The notes under the pieces are model-generated. The model was given only the letters and a program-made list of their open reading frames with translations, had not been told where the DNA came from and searched no databases. Below are positions 23,850 through 31,591 of a stretch of DNA of 49,194 nt, piece by piece. The stretch covers positions 1 through 49,194 of the IMG/VR virus record IMGVR_UViG_3300045957_000036; one strand, written 5' to 3'. A program made the position numbers and the translations under genes. The stretch comes from a virus. The stretch's first letter is position 1; every line of letters starts with the position of its first letter.

Positions 23850-24082
23850 GAGAACCACCCCCGGTCGCGGCCCTCGGTGAACGCAGCCGCGGCCTGACCT
23901 TCCGGGCCCGGGATGTCGGAGCGCCCGGCGCCCTTCATGTCCCAGAACCGGCCCGAGTCGTCCTGAGCCCACACCGACCAGCCGGTGCCGTCCTCGTGAC
24001 CGAGGATCTCCAGCGGAGACCCGTCGGCGCCGACAGCCCGCATCTGGGTGCCACCCCACTCGGCCTCGTCCTCAGCGGCCAC
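23846..24082 (-). CDS. Small acidic hypothetical protein
   Basis: 78 aa from GTG 24082. MAAEDEAEWGGTQMRA, then a WSVWAQDDSGRFWDM strand-rich core. Coupled to its downstream neighbour as GTGA and 3 nt from the upstream stop. Unknown. Confidence 0.55.
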   Translation of the reverse strand: MAAEDEAEWGGTQMRAVGADGSPLEILGHEDGTGWSVWAQDDSGRFWDMKGAGRSDIPGPEGQAAAAFTEGRDRGWFS

Positions 24083-24085
24083 CGG

Positions 24086-24334
24086 TCAGTCCTCCCACCA
24101 TTCGGCATCGACGATGTCGCCGCCCGCGCCGCTCCCGGCCCCGTCGCCGGTGACGTCGGACAGGACCCACGCGCCGCCGGTGCCGTCGTCCCAGATCGAC
24201 GGGTCGTCGTTGTTCGAGCCGGGCTCGACCCACACCGACTGGACGGTCTGCACGGTCCCACCGGAGTCGATGGTCTCCCAGTACGACTGCACGGCATCGG
24301 CCGCTGCGGTGTTCCCGCCGTGCGGCTGACTCAT
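24086..24334 (-). CDS. Small acidic hypothetical protein
   Basis: 82 aa starting MSQPHGGNTAAADAVQ. Low-complexity, Asp/Gly-rich (VTGDGAGSGAGGDIVDAEW). ATG coupled to the upstream stop. Possibly disordered. Part of the Tra-Rep operon. Confidence 0.52.
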   Translation of the reverse strand: MSQPHGGNTAAADAVQSYWETIDSGGTVQTVQSVWVEPGSNNDDPSIWDDGTGGAWVLSDVTGDGAGSGAGGDIVDAEWWED

Positions 24335-24534
24335 GACGTCAGGTTGGTGAACGACTCGCCAACCCCTCCGACGACCTCGCCTCCGAAGTCGAGGATCGAG
24401 CCGGTCAGCTCGCCCCCGCCGAACGCCAGGTCGACACCGAGGATGGCCATGGGGAGCGTGCGGGAGAGGTTCAAGTCCTCCCACATGTCGTCCAACGTGA
24501 CCATCTCGAACATGCCTTTGTCGCTGATGCTCAT
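24331..24534 (-). CDS. Small hypothetical protein with strong ribosome binding site
   Basis: 67 aa starting MSISDKGMFEMVTLDD. AAGGAGGTG lies about 6 nt upstream of ATG 24534, one of the best Shine-Dalgarno sites in the window, suggesting high translation. The C-terminal half is Gly-rich and mildly hydrophobic (LGVDLAFGGGELTGSIL). About 90 nt with no gene separate it from the GIY-YIG-like gene. Confidence 0.55.
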   Translation of the reverse strand: MSISDKGMFEMVTLDDMWEDLNLSRTLPMAILGVDLAFGGGELTGSILDFGGEVVGGVGESFTNLTS

Positions 24535-24625
24535 CGCAGAGCACCTCCTTCCGCGCCGGTCAGGGCGCGCTCGTGCCCGCCCCGCGGCCTGATGCCCAGG
24601 GGTCGGGGGTCTGCTTGCGTTGCTG

Positions 24626-25183
24626 CTACAGCAGGACGGGGATCGCCGCGGCCAGCCCGGCCACGACAGCGGCTGCGGCCACCAGGAACGGCACCGCTTC
24701 CGACACCGCCTGCAGAGCGGTGGCCAGGGGAGGGTCGCCGACGTAGACCGGCGAGTGACCGCCCATCCCGTCGGGCCCGTAGATCGCCTGGATCAGCGAG
24801 ATCAGCTCGGCCCCGGCGTTCCCGTTGTGATGATGGTTCGCCAGGGTGCCGTACCGGTCCCGGACCTCGTCGTACTCCCCGATGGCCTTGGCCTCGATCT
24901 TCGCGGCCTGCCACTTGAACATCGGCTTCCCGCCGTTCAACAGCACGGTCTCCGTGAGGGAGTGATCTACGAGCGGCCACCACAGCGACGTGGGGGGCCG
25001 GTCGGCCTCCTCCTGCCATCGCTCGGTGAACGGCCGCATCGTGATCCCCACGTACAGGCGGGAGCCCCGCTGGATCCCGAGGTTGGAGTCCCCGACGGCG
25101 AACAGCCGGTACATCCCGAACACTGCGAACGTCTCGTCGCCTACAGCTTCCGGACCCATCGGGGTTGACTGCTCCGTGTCCAT
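24626..25183 (-). CDS. GIY-YIG-like nuclease with C-terminal membrane anchor
   Basis: 185 aa from ATG 25183 (a GTG three codons upstream is possible). GMYRLFAV (23-30) and LYVGITMRPFTERW (43-56) match the GIY and YIG halves with the conserved Arg; Glu97 in KIEAKAI is a candidate metal ligand. After about 145 the sequence becomes hydrophobic (AVSEAVPFLVAAAAVVAGLA), predicting a C-terminal membrane anchor. In the Tra-Rep operon it could process transferred DNA or act against competing elements; this is inference. It could also be an inactive relative. Confidence 0.62.
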   Translation of the reverse strand: MDTEQSTPMGPEAVGDETFAVFGMYRLFAVGDSNLGIQRGSRLYVGITMRPFTERWQEEADRPPTSLWWPLVDHSLTETVLLNGGKPMFKWQAAKIEAKAIGEYDEVRDRYGTLANHHHNGNAGAELISLIQAIYGPDGMGGHSPVYVGDPPLATALQAVSEAVPFLVAAAAVVAGLAAAIPVLL

Positions 25184-25222
25184 TGATCTCACCGTCGTTG
25201 CTCACCGTACTACAAGCCCGGG

Positions 25223-26329
25223 TCACGACGCCTCCCGGGTGCCCCACAGCGGCTGCGTGGGGTCGGCGGCGGCCGGGTTCTCCGGCCAGGACGGGTCGAA
25301 CGGCTCGGCCGGTTCGGTGGTCGGGTCGGGCCCGGGGCGGACGTGGGGCCGGAGCCCGGACGCCCGCTCCTGCTCGGACCTGATCCACGACAGCGGCGAG
25401 CGGAGCATGTCCTTCCAGCCCCGCCCGGGGCCGCGGCCTGGGCCGCCGAACCCTTCGACGTAGTCGCGGGGCTTGAAGTGGATCCGCATGAACGCCGTGG
25501 TCGCGAAGTTGCTGCCGGACCGGTCGGGCCAGATCAGCTCGATCGAGTTCGTGGAGTCGGACACCTGGGGGAACTGGGCCGACAGCTCGTCGAGGACGTC
25601 GAGCAGCTCCTGGAGGCCACGGCCGGGGGTGCGGAACGCCCGCACGGTGACAGTGTGCCCGTCGTACGAAGCGATGGGCCACAGGCCCGGGGCTTCGAGG
25701 ATCGGCCGGTTGGTGGCCACCTCGGACACGGTGTCCTCCGGCTGGGTGTCGAACGACTGCACCTTCGGGGACTTCCCAGCCAGGATCGCCCACTGGACAG
25801 GCAGCTCCCGCCTGAAGCTGGCGTACTGCCGTCGGACCCACCACTGCTCCATGACCATCCCGAGGCGGATGTCGGCCACCCACAGGACAGGGACGAGGAC
25901 GTGGACGAGGATCATGACGATCGGGTGGAGCGTCCACCAGGCAGCGAAGTACCCGGCGACGGTGACGAACGCTCGGGCGATCTTCCCGGTGGCGATCTGG
26001 AAGAACGCCGACACGTTGTCGCGCTTGTAGACGCCGTAGGCGGCCAGCAGACCGAGGAGCACGGCCCCGATCCGGGACTTCGGGATGGCCGACCAGAACG
26101 TGGCCGCCACTCCGAAGAGGGCCCCGAAGGGGACGAGCATCCACAGCTGGATGACGGGGATGCCGTAGACGACGAGCCAGGTCAGCCCGATGGCGGACAT
26201 GACGAGCGGCCAGCCGTACCCGAACCAGTAGACCCACCGGAGGAACAGGCCGAGGCGGGCGCCGTGGGGGAACCGGCGGGCCAGCGCAGCGAAGTAGTGC
26301 CGGTTCGAGGTGATCGACCCGGGCCTCAT
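25223..26329 (-). CDS. Polytopic membrane protein of the transfer module
   Basis: 368 aa starting MRPGSITSNRHYF. About five or six hydrophobic helices in residues 20-170 (for example LGLFLRWVYWFGYGW, IGLTWLVVYGIPVIQLW, IGAVLLGLLAAYGVY). The cytoplasmic C-terminal half has RAFRTPGRGLQELLDVLDEL and FMRIHFKPRDYVEGFG. Adjacent to the FtsK/Tra translocase, like Spd-type membrane proteins of actinobacterial conjugative plasmids. The Spd comparison rests on topology and context, not sequence. Confidence 0.65.
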   Translation of the reverse strand: MRPGSITSNRHYFAALARRFPHGARLGLFLRWVYWFGYGWPLVMSAIGLTWLVVYGIPVIQLWMLVPFGALFGVAATFWSAIPKSRIGAVLLGLLAAYGVYKRDNVSAFFQIATGKIARAFVTVAGYFAAWWTLHPIVMILVHVLVPVLWVADIRLGMVMEQWWVRRQYASFRRELPVQWAILAGKSPKVQSFDTQPEDTVSEVATNRPILEAPGLWPIASYDGHTVTVRAFRTPGRGLQELLDVLDELSAQFPQVSDSTNSIELIWPDRSGSNFATTAFMRIHFKPRDYVEGFGGPGRGPGRGWKDMLRSPLSWIRSEQERASGLRPHVRPGPDPTTEPAEPFDPSWPENPAAADPTQPLWGTREAS

Positions 26330-26736
26330 GACCGGTGCCTCCGATCGTGCTCGGAGAGGGCGTTGGCCAGGATGAGCCCGAACCCGCAGATGAGGAGCGC
26401 AGCGGCTGCGATCCCTGCGATGAGGGGCGGGGTCCCGAAGCTGATCGTGACAGCCAGCAGAGCGTTGGCCAGGATCACGATGACGATCGAGACGAGCAGC
26501 GGGAACCGGCGCCGCCGGGGGGCTCGGACGGCGACGGGCTGGCGGGGCTCGGCCCGCAGCAGGACGGGATCGGTGAACGGCGCCGGACGCTCCGACACCC
26601 ACTGCTCGGGGACCGGGCCGGTGCGAGGCACAGGCCGGGCCGCCGGGCGGGCGACGGGCAGGTCGACACCGCTCGTGTCGAACACGGCGTCGGGGCGGAC
26701 GATCGGATGGTCGGTCGGGTGGTGGTGGTTGGTCAT
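26326..26736 (-). CDS. Two-helix membrane protein of the transfer module
   Basis: 136 aa starting MTNHHHPTDHPIV, with GGAG 6 nt upstream of ATG 26736. A Pro/Arg-rich N-terminal region (residues 1-70) precedes two hydrophobic helices (about 80-102 and 106-126). It lies between the FtsK gene and the polytopic membrane protein, with ATGA coupling to the latter. Probably a transfer-complex accessory (inferred). Confidence 0.62.
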   Translation of the reverse strand: MTNHHHPTDHPIVRPDAVFDTSGVDLPVARPAARPVPRTGPVPEQWVSERPAPFTDPVLLRAEPRQPVAVRAPRRRRFPLLVSIVIVILANALLAVTISFGTPPLIAGIAAAALLICGFGLILANALSEHDRRHRS

Positions 26737-26747
26737 GGTCGGCTCCT

Positions 26748-28616
26748 TCAGGCCAGGGTCGTCACGACGACGACGGCGAACACGAGCACCACGCCAGCGA
26801 GGCACGGTGCGATGATGAGACCGGGGGTCACTTCCCTCCGGGCGGTGACCGGCTTCGGAGTCCGGTCGGCGTAGTACGACAGGGCGAACACGTCGGCCGA
26901 GGCCCCGATGAGGCCGCAGACAGCGCACGCCCATCCGAGGGCACCGCCGAGCCATGGGGCGGCCACGAGGAACGCCACGAACAGCGGGATGCACGCCTTC
27001 AGGATCCGGCGCTGGGCGACGGTGAGCGGCTCCCGGCCTCCGTTGGTCCACTCGGCCGGAGCGGCGATCGGGTCGGCCAGCACCTGCTCGACCGGTGGCG
27101 GCCCGTGGGTAGCGGGCTCGCCGGGGACGACAGGGTGGGAGGGCTCGATCAGCTCGGGCGGCGTCATCGCCGGGTCGAGGGAATGCAGCTCAGCGTCCAC
27201 CCGGTCCGGGACCAGCTCCACGTTCGGGCGGGCATCGAGCGACGGGGGGTCGACCCACACGTCACCCGGGTCGTGCTCGCCGTCGGCCTCGACAACGGTC
27301 AGCACCGGGGGGACGTCATCGTTGCGGCCCTCGTCGAGCCACGCCTCCCGAGCCTCCTGCTCGAAGTAGGCCAGCTGCACCGGGGTGTCATCGACGACAC
27401 CGCCGAACTCGTTGTCCGGGGGCTTAGCGCCACGGGCCACGGCCCGGCCCCGCTTCGTCGCCGGGTTCGACAGCACCGCAGGGATCGCCGTGCTGGTCGA
27501 GTTCTCGAACACGACCGGGAACCACGTCGAGGCCAGGGCCCGCACCGCGACGACCAGGCCCATGTTCCGCAGGGCCTTCCCGCCGCCGACCGCGTCGACA
27601 TTCGGGTTCTGGGTCATGTCGATCAGGTGATGCCGGACCTTCGCGCCCTTCGCTGCGTGCTTGGCGTGCAACGCCCGGATCTGCTTCTTGCACTCCAGCG
27701 CGACCTCGGAATCAACGGCCCCGTCGGGCTCGAAGAAGTCCCCGCACTCGTCGGTGATGATGAGCGTCGGACGGCCGATCCACTGGACCCCGTCGCGCTC
27801 CATCCCCCACGTGTTGCACCGATGCTGGGCCTTCTCGCCCTCCCGCCGGTGCATCTCCTCGTCCAACGACTGCCAGACCGCAGCCGCCCGCTTGTAGTCC
27901 TCGTCGGTCGAGCCGAGCACCACGTCCTCGGGGCACAGCTCAGCGAACTTCAGGAACGTCGGGTCGTCGACCGTCGGGGAGATGATGACGATCCGCCAGC
28001 CCTTCTTCCACGCCTGAGCCGCGATCGCAGCAGCGGTCTCCGACTTACCGGACCGGGTCTTCCCGACCAGCAGCGCGTGCGGGTTCTCGACCGACGTGTC
28101 CCAGATCAGATCGGAGCCCTCCGACAGGCGACCCAGGTAGAACTGGTCGGCCGACGACGGCACCCTGGTCAGGTCGAAGATCTCCAGCTCGGGGAGCCGG
28201 AAGTACGACAGCACGACCCGCATGACGGGCATGTCACCGAGGCCCCGCTCACGCAGCAGCGGAGCGACCTGCTCGGGTGGCGCCATCAACGTCACCTGCG
28301 CCTCGGCGCCCTTCGACGACTTCAGGAAGTCCGGGATCTCAGTCCTCGGCTGCTGAGCGTCGAACGCCCCCGGCAGCCCGATGTCGAAGTACTCGACCTG
28401 CCGGTCCTCGTCCTTCCACCACCGCAGCAACGGCGGCACGTAGAACGTGCCCCGCTCGGCCGGGAGCACCTTCTTCATCCGGGAGCACCAGTCCGGCCAC
28501 TCGTACAGCATCCACTCCCACGCCGTCGCCCGATCAGACGGGAGAGCCCGCTGCTTCGGGTGGACCAGCTCGCCCAGCTCGAACTGGGTCAGCCCCGGCG
28601 AGTCATGACTGCTCAT
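26748..28616 (-). CDS. FtsK/SpoIIIE-like DNA translocase (Tra-type)
   Basis: 622 aa from ATG 28616 (MSSHDSPGLTQFEL). Walker A GKTRSGKS at 185-192 and Walker B LIITDECGDFF at 285-295. DMTQNPNVDAVGG after 330 fits the sensor region of the FtsK/TraB family. In Streptomyces plasmids and AICEs such proteins move double-stranded DNA between mycelial cells. Unusually, hydrophobic helices lie at the C terminus (about 540-575 and 595-620), not the N terminus. The gene heads a coupled operon with membrane proteins and Rep. It could also support particle-independent spread. Confidence 0.85.
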   Translation of the reverse strand: MSSHDSPGLTQFELGELVHPKQRALPSDRATAWEWMLYEWPDWCSRMKKVLPAERGTFYVPPLLRWWKDEDRQVEYFDIGLPGAFDAQQPRTEIPDFLKSSKGAEAQVTLMAPPEQVAPLLRERGLGDMPVMRVVLSYFRLPELEIFDLTRVPSSADQFYLGRLSEGSDLIWDTSVENPHALLVGKTRSGKSETAAAIAAQAWKKGWRIVIISPTVDDPTFLKFAELCPEDVVLGSTDEDYKRAAAVWQSLDEEMHRREGEKAQHRCNTWGMERDGVQWIGRPTLIITDECGDFFEPDGAVDSEVALECKKQIRALHAKHAAKGAKVRHHLIDMTQNPNVDAVGGGKALRNMGLVVAVRALASTWFPVVFENSTSTAIPAVLSNPATKRGRAVARGAKPPDNEFGGVVDDTPVQLAYFEQEAREAWLDEGRNDDVPPVLTVVEADGEHDPGDVWVDPPSLDARPNVELVPDRVDAELHSLDPAMTPPELIEPSHPVVPGEPATHGPPPVEQVLADPIAAPAEWTNGGREPLTVAQRRILKACIPLFVAFLVAAPWLGGALGWACAVCGLIGASADVFALSYYADRTPKPVTARREVTPGLIIAPCLAGVVLVFAVVVVTTLA

Positions 28617-28936
28617 CGCAGAGCCTCGATCTTCACGACCAGCTCCCCCGCACGAGCCGCACGCGACTTCAGCGCACCGACCAAGAACTCCATCGCCTGA
28701 CGCAACGCCACCGAATCCCGATCCGTCGCATCCACGAGCAGCGGCGCCCCGTGCAGCAACTGAGCCCCGACCTCGGGGCCAACATCGAACGCAGCGGCCA
28801 GCAACTCCGGCCCCGTCATCCGCCGACCGGTCATCGCCTCGACCAACTCGTCGAGCGCATCCCGGTACCGAACCGCCTCCGAATGCGCCAGATCGAGGCA
28901 CACCGTGCGGTCGAGATCAGTGGTGGTGGTCGTCAT
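28613..28936 (-). CDS. Small helical hypothetical protein before FtsK
   Basis: 107 aa starting MTTTTTDLDRTVCLDL, with GGAAGGA 7 nt upstream of ATG 28936. Helical, with AVRYRDALDELVEAMTG, and a basic C terminus. First gene of the Tra-Rep operon, ATGA-coupled to FtsK. Synonymous codon choice differs from most neighbours. Unknown function. Confidence 0.6.
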   Translation of the reverse strand: MTTTTTDLDRTVCLDLAHSEAVRYRDALDELVEAMTGRRMTGPELLAAAFDVGPEVGAQLLHGAPLLVDATDRDSVALRQAMEFLVGALKSRAARAGELVVKIEALR

Positions 28937-28978
28937 GGTGGAGTCCTTCCCAGGGCCCCGACCCGTCCGGATCAGGGG

Positions 28979-29007
28979 TTGATTCACCTTGTCCCCATGA
29001 GTATACT
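28979..29007 (+). promoter_or_regulatory. Divergent promoter, TTGATT-N17-TATACT
   Basis: -35 TTGATT (28979-28984), 17-nt spacer containing GTCCCCATGAG, -10 TATACT (29002-29007). The AGTATACT palindrome also offers TATACT on the minus strand (29000-29005) for the Tra-Rep operon, with a poor -35 (TTGCAC) 17 nt away. Overlapping divergent promoters would link the two operons. Confidence 0.6.
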
Positions 29008-29012
29008 AGATC

Positions 29013-29032
29013 ATGCAAGGCCGTGCAAGACC
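29013..29032 (+). repeat. Tandem 10-bp repeats RTGCAAGRCC
   Basis: Two adjacent copies (ATGCAAGGCC, GTGCAAGACC) in phase with one helical turn, directly downstream of the divergent -10. Suited to cooperative binding by a regulator such as the DUF5753 protein; binding is inferred. Confidence 0.5.
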
Positions 29033-29296
29033 CACTCAACCACCACCCTGACACCCACCACCTGACGCACACCACCCAAACCCACCAACCCGAGCACGGA
29101 CCCCGAAACCCAAGCCCCCACGCACACTGGCCCCGGCGCGCCCAACGCAGCGCGACCCCAAGCCATCCCAAACAGTCGCCTAGGCCCGTCCGAGCAAGGT
29201 CACGCACGATGGTGTAGCGTGTGGCCTGAGATCCCACGCTTGCGTAGCATTGCAAGCAAGAGCCCGAACCACGGGCTACTGGGAAGGCAGAGACCG

Positions 29297-29557
29297 ATGT
29301 TCGAGAACACCAAGCTCATCAAGCGAGACTCCAGCTGCGTCGGAGGCGACTGCGCCGCGGTGCTGGCCGTGAACGACACCCCCGTGGCGTTCGAGCGGGC
29401 CGGAGAGCCCGGGTACCTGGTTCAGGGCCAGGTCGACCTGACCGGCGACGAACGAGAGGCCGCCCGCATGGCGTTCGAGGCCAAGGGCATCGGGCAGGCC
29501 GACACCGAGGGCATCGTGTGGGTGCCCGCCAACGTGCTCGACGAGCGCGACGACTGA
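29297..29557 (+). CDS. Small protein of DUF5753/DUF6879 regulatory operon
   Basis: 86 aa starting MFENTKLIKRDSSCVGGDC, with GGAAGG about 12 nt upstream. GDCAAVLAVNDT, a YLVQGQVDLTGDE strand and VWVPANVL match the pattern of short actinobacterial proteins commonly encoded beside DUF5753 regulators (CP.V...D....VQG, then a valine-rich end), from memory. Function unknown. Confidence 0.62.
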   Translation: MFENTKLIKRDSSCVGGDCAAVLAVNDTPVAFERAGEPGYLVQGQVDLTGDEREAARMAFEAKGIGQADTEGIVWVPANVLDERDD

Positions 29558-29569
29558 AGGAGGACCCCG

Positions 29570-30097
29570 ATGGGGCTGGAGCTGAAGGACAGGCAGGATC
29601 TGTGGTCGAGCGTCGACCGGTCCATGTTCCACTTCGAGTGCCAGCGCGACTACGGCACCGAGTCGGAGACCCTCCGGGCGTGGCTCAACGACCCGACCTC
29701 GGTCCCGTCGCTCCGTGACGCCGAGCCCGGGTTCGACGGGTGGCTCGACATGGTCGAGTCCCACGTCGCTCGGGGCGTCACGGTGTCCAGGGTCCGGGTG
29801 TACGACTGGCCGATGACCGACTACCAGCGGTTCGAGGCGCACTTCGCTCGGGAGAACCTGGAGGCCGGAGAGACGATCCGGGTGATCGACCGGCGCCAGG
29901 CCGAGCAGTACGGGATCCTCCCCGCTGCTGGGCCGTGCGACTGGTGGATCCTGGACGACTCGACCGTCCTGGTGCAGCCGTTCGTGGACGGCCGAGTCGA
30001 AGGAGCGTTCCTGATCGACGACCCGGTCCTGGTCGGCCCCTACCTGGGGTGGCGTCGGGATCTGGTCGCCGCGGCCACGGCTGTCGGCGGCAACTGA
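29570..30097 (+). CDS. DUF6879 family protein
   Basis: 175 aa with strong GAAGGAGG before ATG 29570. The signature is the VSRVRVYDWPMTDYQRFEAHF block (about 66-86), then AGETIRVIDRR, DWWILDD and VQPFVDGRVEGAFLI. DUF6879 proteins are widespread in Streptomyces beside DUF5753 helix-turn-helix proteins, and their biochemical role is not established. The stop overlaps the next start as TGATG. Confidence 0.75.
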   Translation: MGLELKDRQDLWSSVDRSMFHFECQRDYGTESETLRAWLNDPTSVPSLRDAEPGFDGWLDMVESHVARGVTVSRVRVYDWPMTDYQRFEAHFARENLEAGETIRVIDRRQAEQYGILPAAGPCDWWILDDSTVLVQPFVDGRVEGAFLIDDPVLVGPYLGWRRDLVAAATAVGGN

Positions 30098-30960
30098 TGG
30101 ACAACCCGCTGCTGACGCAGTGGCTGACGCAGCCGGGGGGCCTGGCCCGACGTCTCGCCGACATGGCAGAACGGGCCGGGCTCAACGGCGCTGACCTGGC
30201 CAACCTCGTCGGCCGGGACCCCGGGACGATCTCCCGGTACCTGAACGGCCGAGTCGTCCCACCGGTCGAGGTGATCCGGGCGTGGTGCGAGGTGTGCGAC
30301 CAGGTCGAGCAGACGCAGGTGCTGTTGGACCTGCAGGCCGAGGCCGACGCGAAGAACATCCCGTGGCGGCGCAGGGTGGCCATCGGCGTCGAGGGCACTC
30401 AGGAGGCGTTCACCGTCCTCCACCGGCGCTCCACGCTGGTGCGGATGCACTCAGGCCCGTACATCCCAGGGCCTCTCCAGACCGGGGGATATGCGGCGGC
30501 GATGCTGGAGGCGTATGCACGCTCGGTCGCTGCGCCGGTAGAGGGGATCCGGGAAGCCGTGGAGCATCGGATGGCCAGGGCCGAGCTGGTCGGCACGACT
30601 GGCCACGACTACCGGTTCGTGATCCACGAGGCCGCCCTGATCTCGGGGCCGCCGTCCCACGAGACCCTCCTGGAGCAGGCCAACCACCTGATGGCCATGC
30701 TTCCGGAGTGCGACATCAGGATCCTCCCGCTGCGGGGCGGGCTCCCCGTGGTCGGCATGTCCACGTACGCGATCTACACGATCGACGACAGCCCGTTCGT
30801 GATCGAGGAGACCACGACCGACGACCACGAGTGGCAGACCGTCACCGAGGTCCAGGCGTTCGAGGCGCACTTCGAGCGGATGACCGACGCGTGCGTCCCG
30901 GTCGAGGAGACCAGGGACGTGATCGACCTGGCCCGACGGCGCCTCGCAGCCCTCATCTGA
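30097..30960 (+). CDS. XRE-type HTH regulator with DUF5753 domain
   Basis: 287 aa. The N-terminal HTH (about 15-55) has LADMAERAGLNGADLANLVG and DPGTISRYLNGR. The DUF5753 domain follows, with HSGPYIPGPLQTGGYAAAML (about 125-144) and a basic-acidic HRMARAELV helix, then IHEAALI and ILPLRGGLPVVGMSTYAI. This family includes Scr1-type antitoxin-like regulators of Streptomyces. It is transcribed divergently from the Tra-Rep operon, so repression of transfer and replication is the most natural role (inference). Confidence 0.85.
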   Translation: MDNPLLTQWLTQPGGLARRLADMAERAGLNGADLANLVGRDPGTISRYLNGRVVPPVEVIRAWCEVCDQVEQTQVLLDLQAEADAKNIPWRRRVAIGVEGTQEAFTVLHRRSTLVRMHSGPYIPGPLQTGGYAAAMLEAYARSVAAPVEGIREAVEHRMARAELVGTTGHDYRFVIHEAALISGPPSHETLLEQANHLMAMLPECDIRILPLRGGLPVVGMSTYAIYTIDDSPFVIEETTTDDHEWQTVTEVQAFEAHFERMTDACVPVEETRDVIDLARRRLAALI

Positions 30961-30971
30961 GAACCACACGA

Positions 30972-31002
30972 CCCCGACCACACCGGGAGGGAAAGTCGGT
31001 GG
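30972..31002. terminator. Candidate bidirectional terminator between convergent genes
   Basis: CCCCGAC pairs with GTCGG-T-GG around a 16-nt loop, with one bulged T. It lies in the 71-nt gap between the convergent 30960 and 31032 stops. Confidence 0.4.
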
Positions 31003-31031
31003 GGCCGGGGCCGGGCGATCGGGGGGAGGAT

Positions 31032-31325
31032 TCACATGCGGCGGGGCGGGTGCCGCGGCGGGCGGCGGTGTGAGATCCAGGCCGGGTGGTTGAGGCGGGC
31101 CAGCTCCACCCGGAACAACGGCTCATGGTACGACAACGGTGTCCGCCCGCCAAGCGGATTGGGGTGTTTCGCCTCCCGGATCTCGCCGATCGACTGTAGG
31201 ACGTCGCGGAGAGCCCGGAACGCTTCACACAACCGCTCCCAAGCCTCACACACGACGTCACGGACCCGGGCGAACATCGCCCTCAGCTCGTCCAGATCCA
31301 CGGCAGCGAGTTCGTCGTCGGTCAC
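31032..31325 (-). CDS. Hypothetical protein
   Basis: 97 aa; GTG 31325 coupled as GTGA. Acidic N-terminal helix TDDELAAVDLDELRAMFAR, Trp/Glu helix VVCEAWERLCEAFRALRDV and a basic C terminus RPPRHPPRRM. Last gene of the long accessory operon from 36.9 kb. Unknown. Confidence 0.55.
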   Translation of the reverse strand: MTDDELAAVDLDELRAMFARVRDVVCEAWERLCEAFRALRDVLQSIGEIREAKHPNPLGGRTPLSYHEPLFRVELARLNHPAWISHRRPPRHPPRRM

Positions 31326-31591
31326 CACTCGTACTCTGCCACGTGCTGCAGCCACGCGTCGCCATCCATCGGCGTGGTCCCAGCCCAGTACGGCGGGTGG
31401 CCCTCCATCTCGACCCGCCAGGTGCCACGACCGAACCAGCGGACCACGTCCTCACGCAGCTCGGAGGCGTAGTGGGCCACCGGGCAGCCGTCCGTGCAGC
31501 CGGTCGGGTGGAACACGTCGATCTGGTCGAGGCCGTCGGGGCGGGCCCAGATCTGCAGGATGTGCGCCTCGGTGGTCCACGTCTTCGGCAT
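31322..31591 (-). CDS. Hypothetical protein
   Basis: 89 aa starting MPKTWTTEAHILQIW. Contains GCTDGCPVAHYASELRED, a Cys pair that could bind metal. Coupled to the HAD-like gene as TGATG. Unknown function. Confidence 0.55.
   Translation of the reverse strand: MPKTWTTEAHILQIWARPDGLDQIDVFHPTGCTDGCPVAHYASELREDVVRWFGRGTWRVEMEGHPPYWAGTTPMDGDAWLQHVAEYEW

Larger units (their letters stand above)
28937..29296. other. 360-nt divergent control region between Tra-Rep and regulator operons
   Basis: No gene. It contains a plus-strand promoter (28979-29007), an 8-bp palindrome AGTATACT that supplies a TATACT -10 to both strands, two tandem 10-bp repeats RTGCAAGRCC (29013-29032) and further GCAAG copies near 29195 and 29250. 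A C/A-rich, G-poor plus strand covers about 29030-29165. The RBS of the 29297 gene is GGAAGG. Could also hold an origin or transfer locus; the sequence alone does not decide. Confidence 0.5.

Noticed and set aside
29041-29165. Possible small gene in the C/A-rich tract
   Set aside because: Frames give Thr/Pro/His-rich low-complexity peptides with no start signal; treated as non-coding.
29297-30960. Classical toxin-antitoxin module
   Set aside because: DUF5753 proteins include antitoxin-like members, but the DUF6879 and small partner here show no toxin fold. A divergent regulator operon is the safer reading.
21522-31031. Integrase, excisionase or att sites flanking the AICE-like block
   Set aside because: No tyrosine or serine recombinase motif and no direct repeats bounding the block were found in the window.
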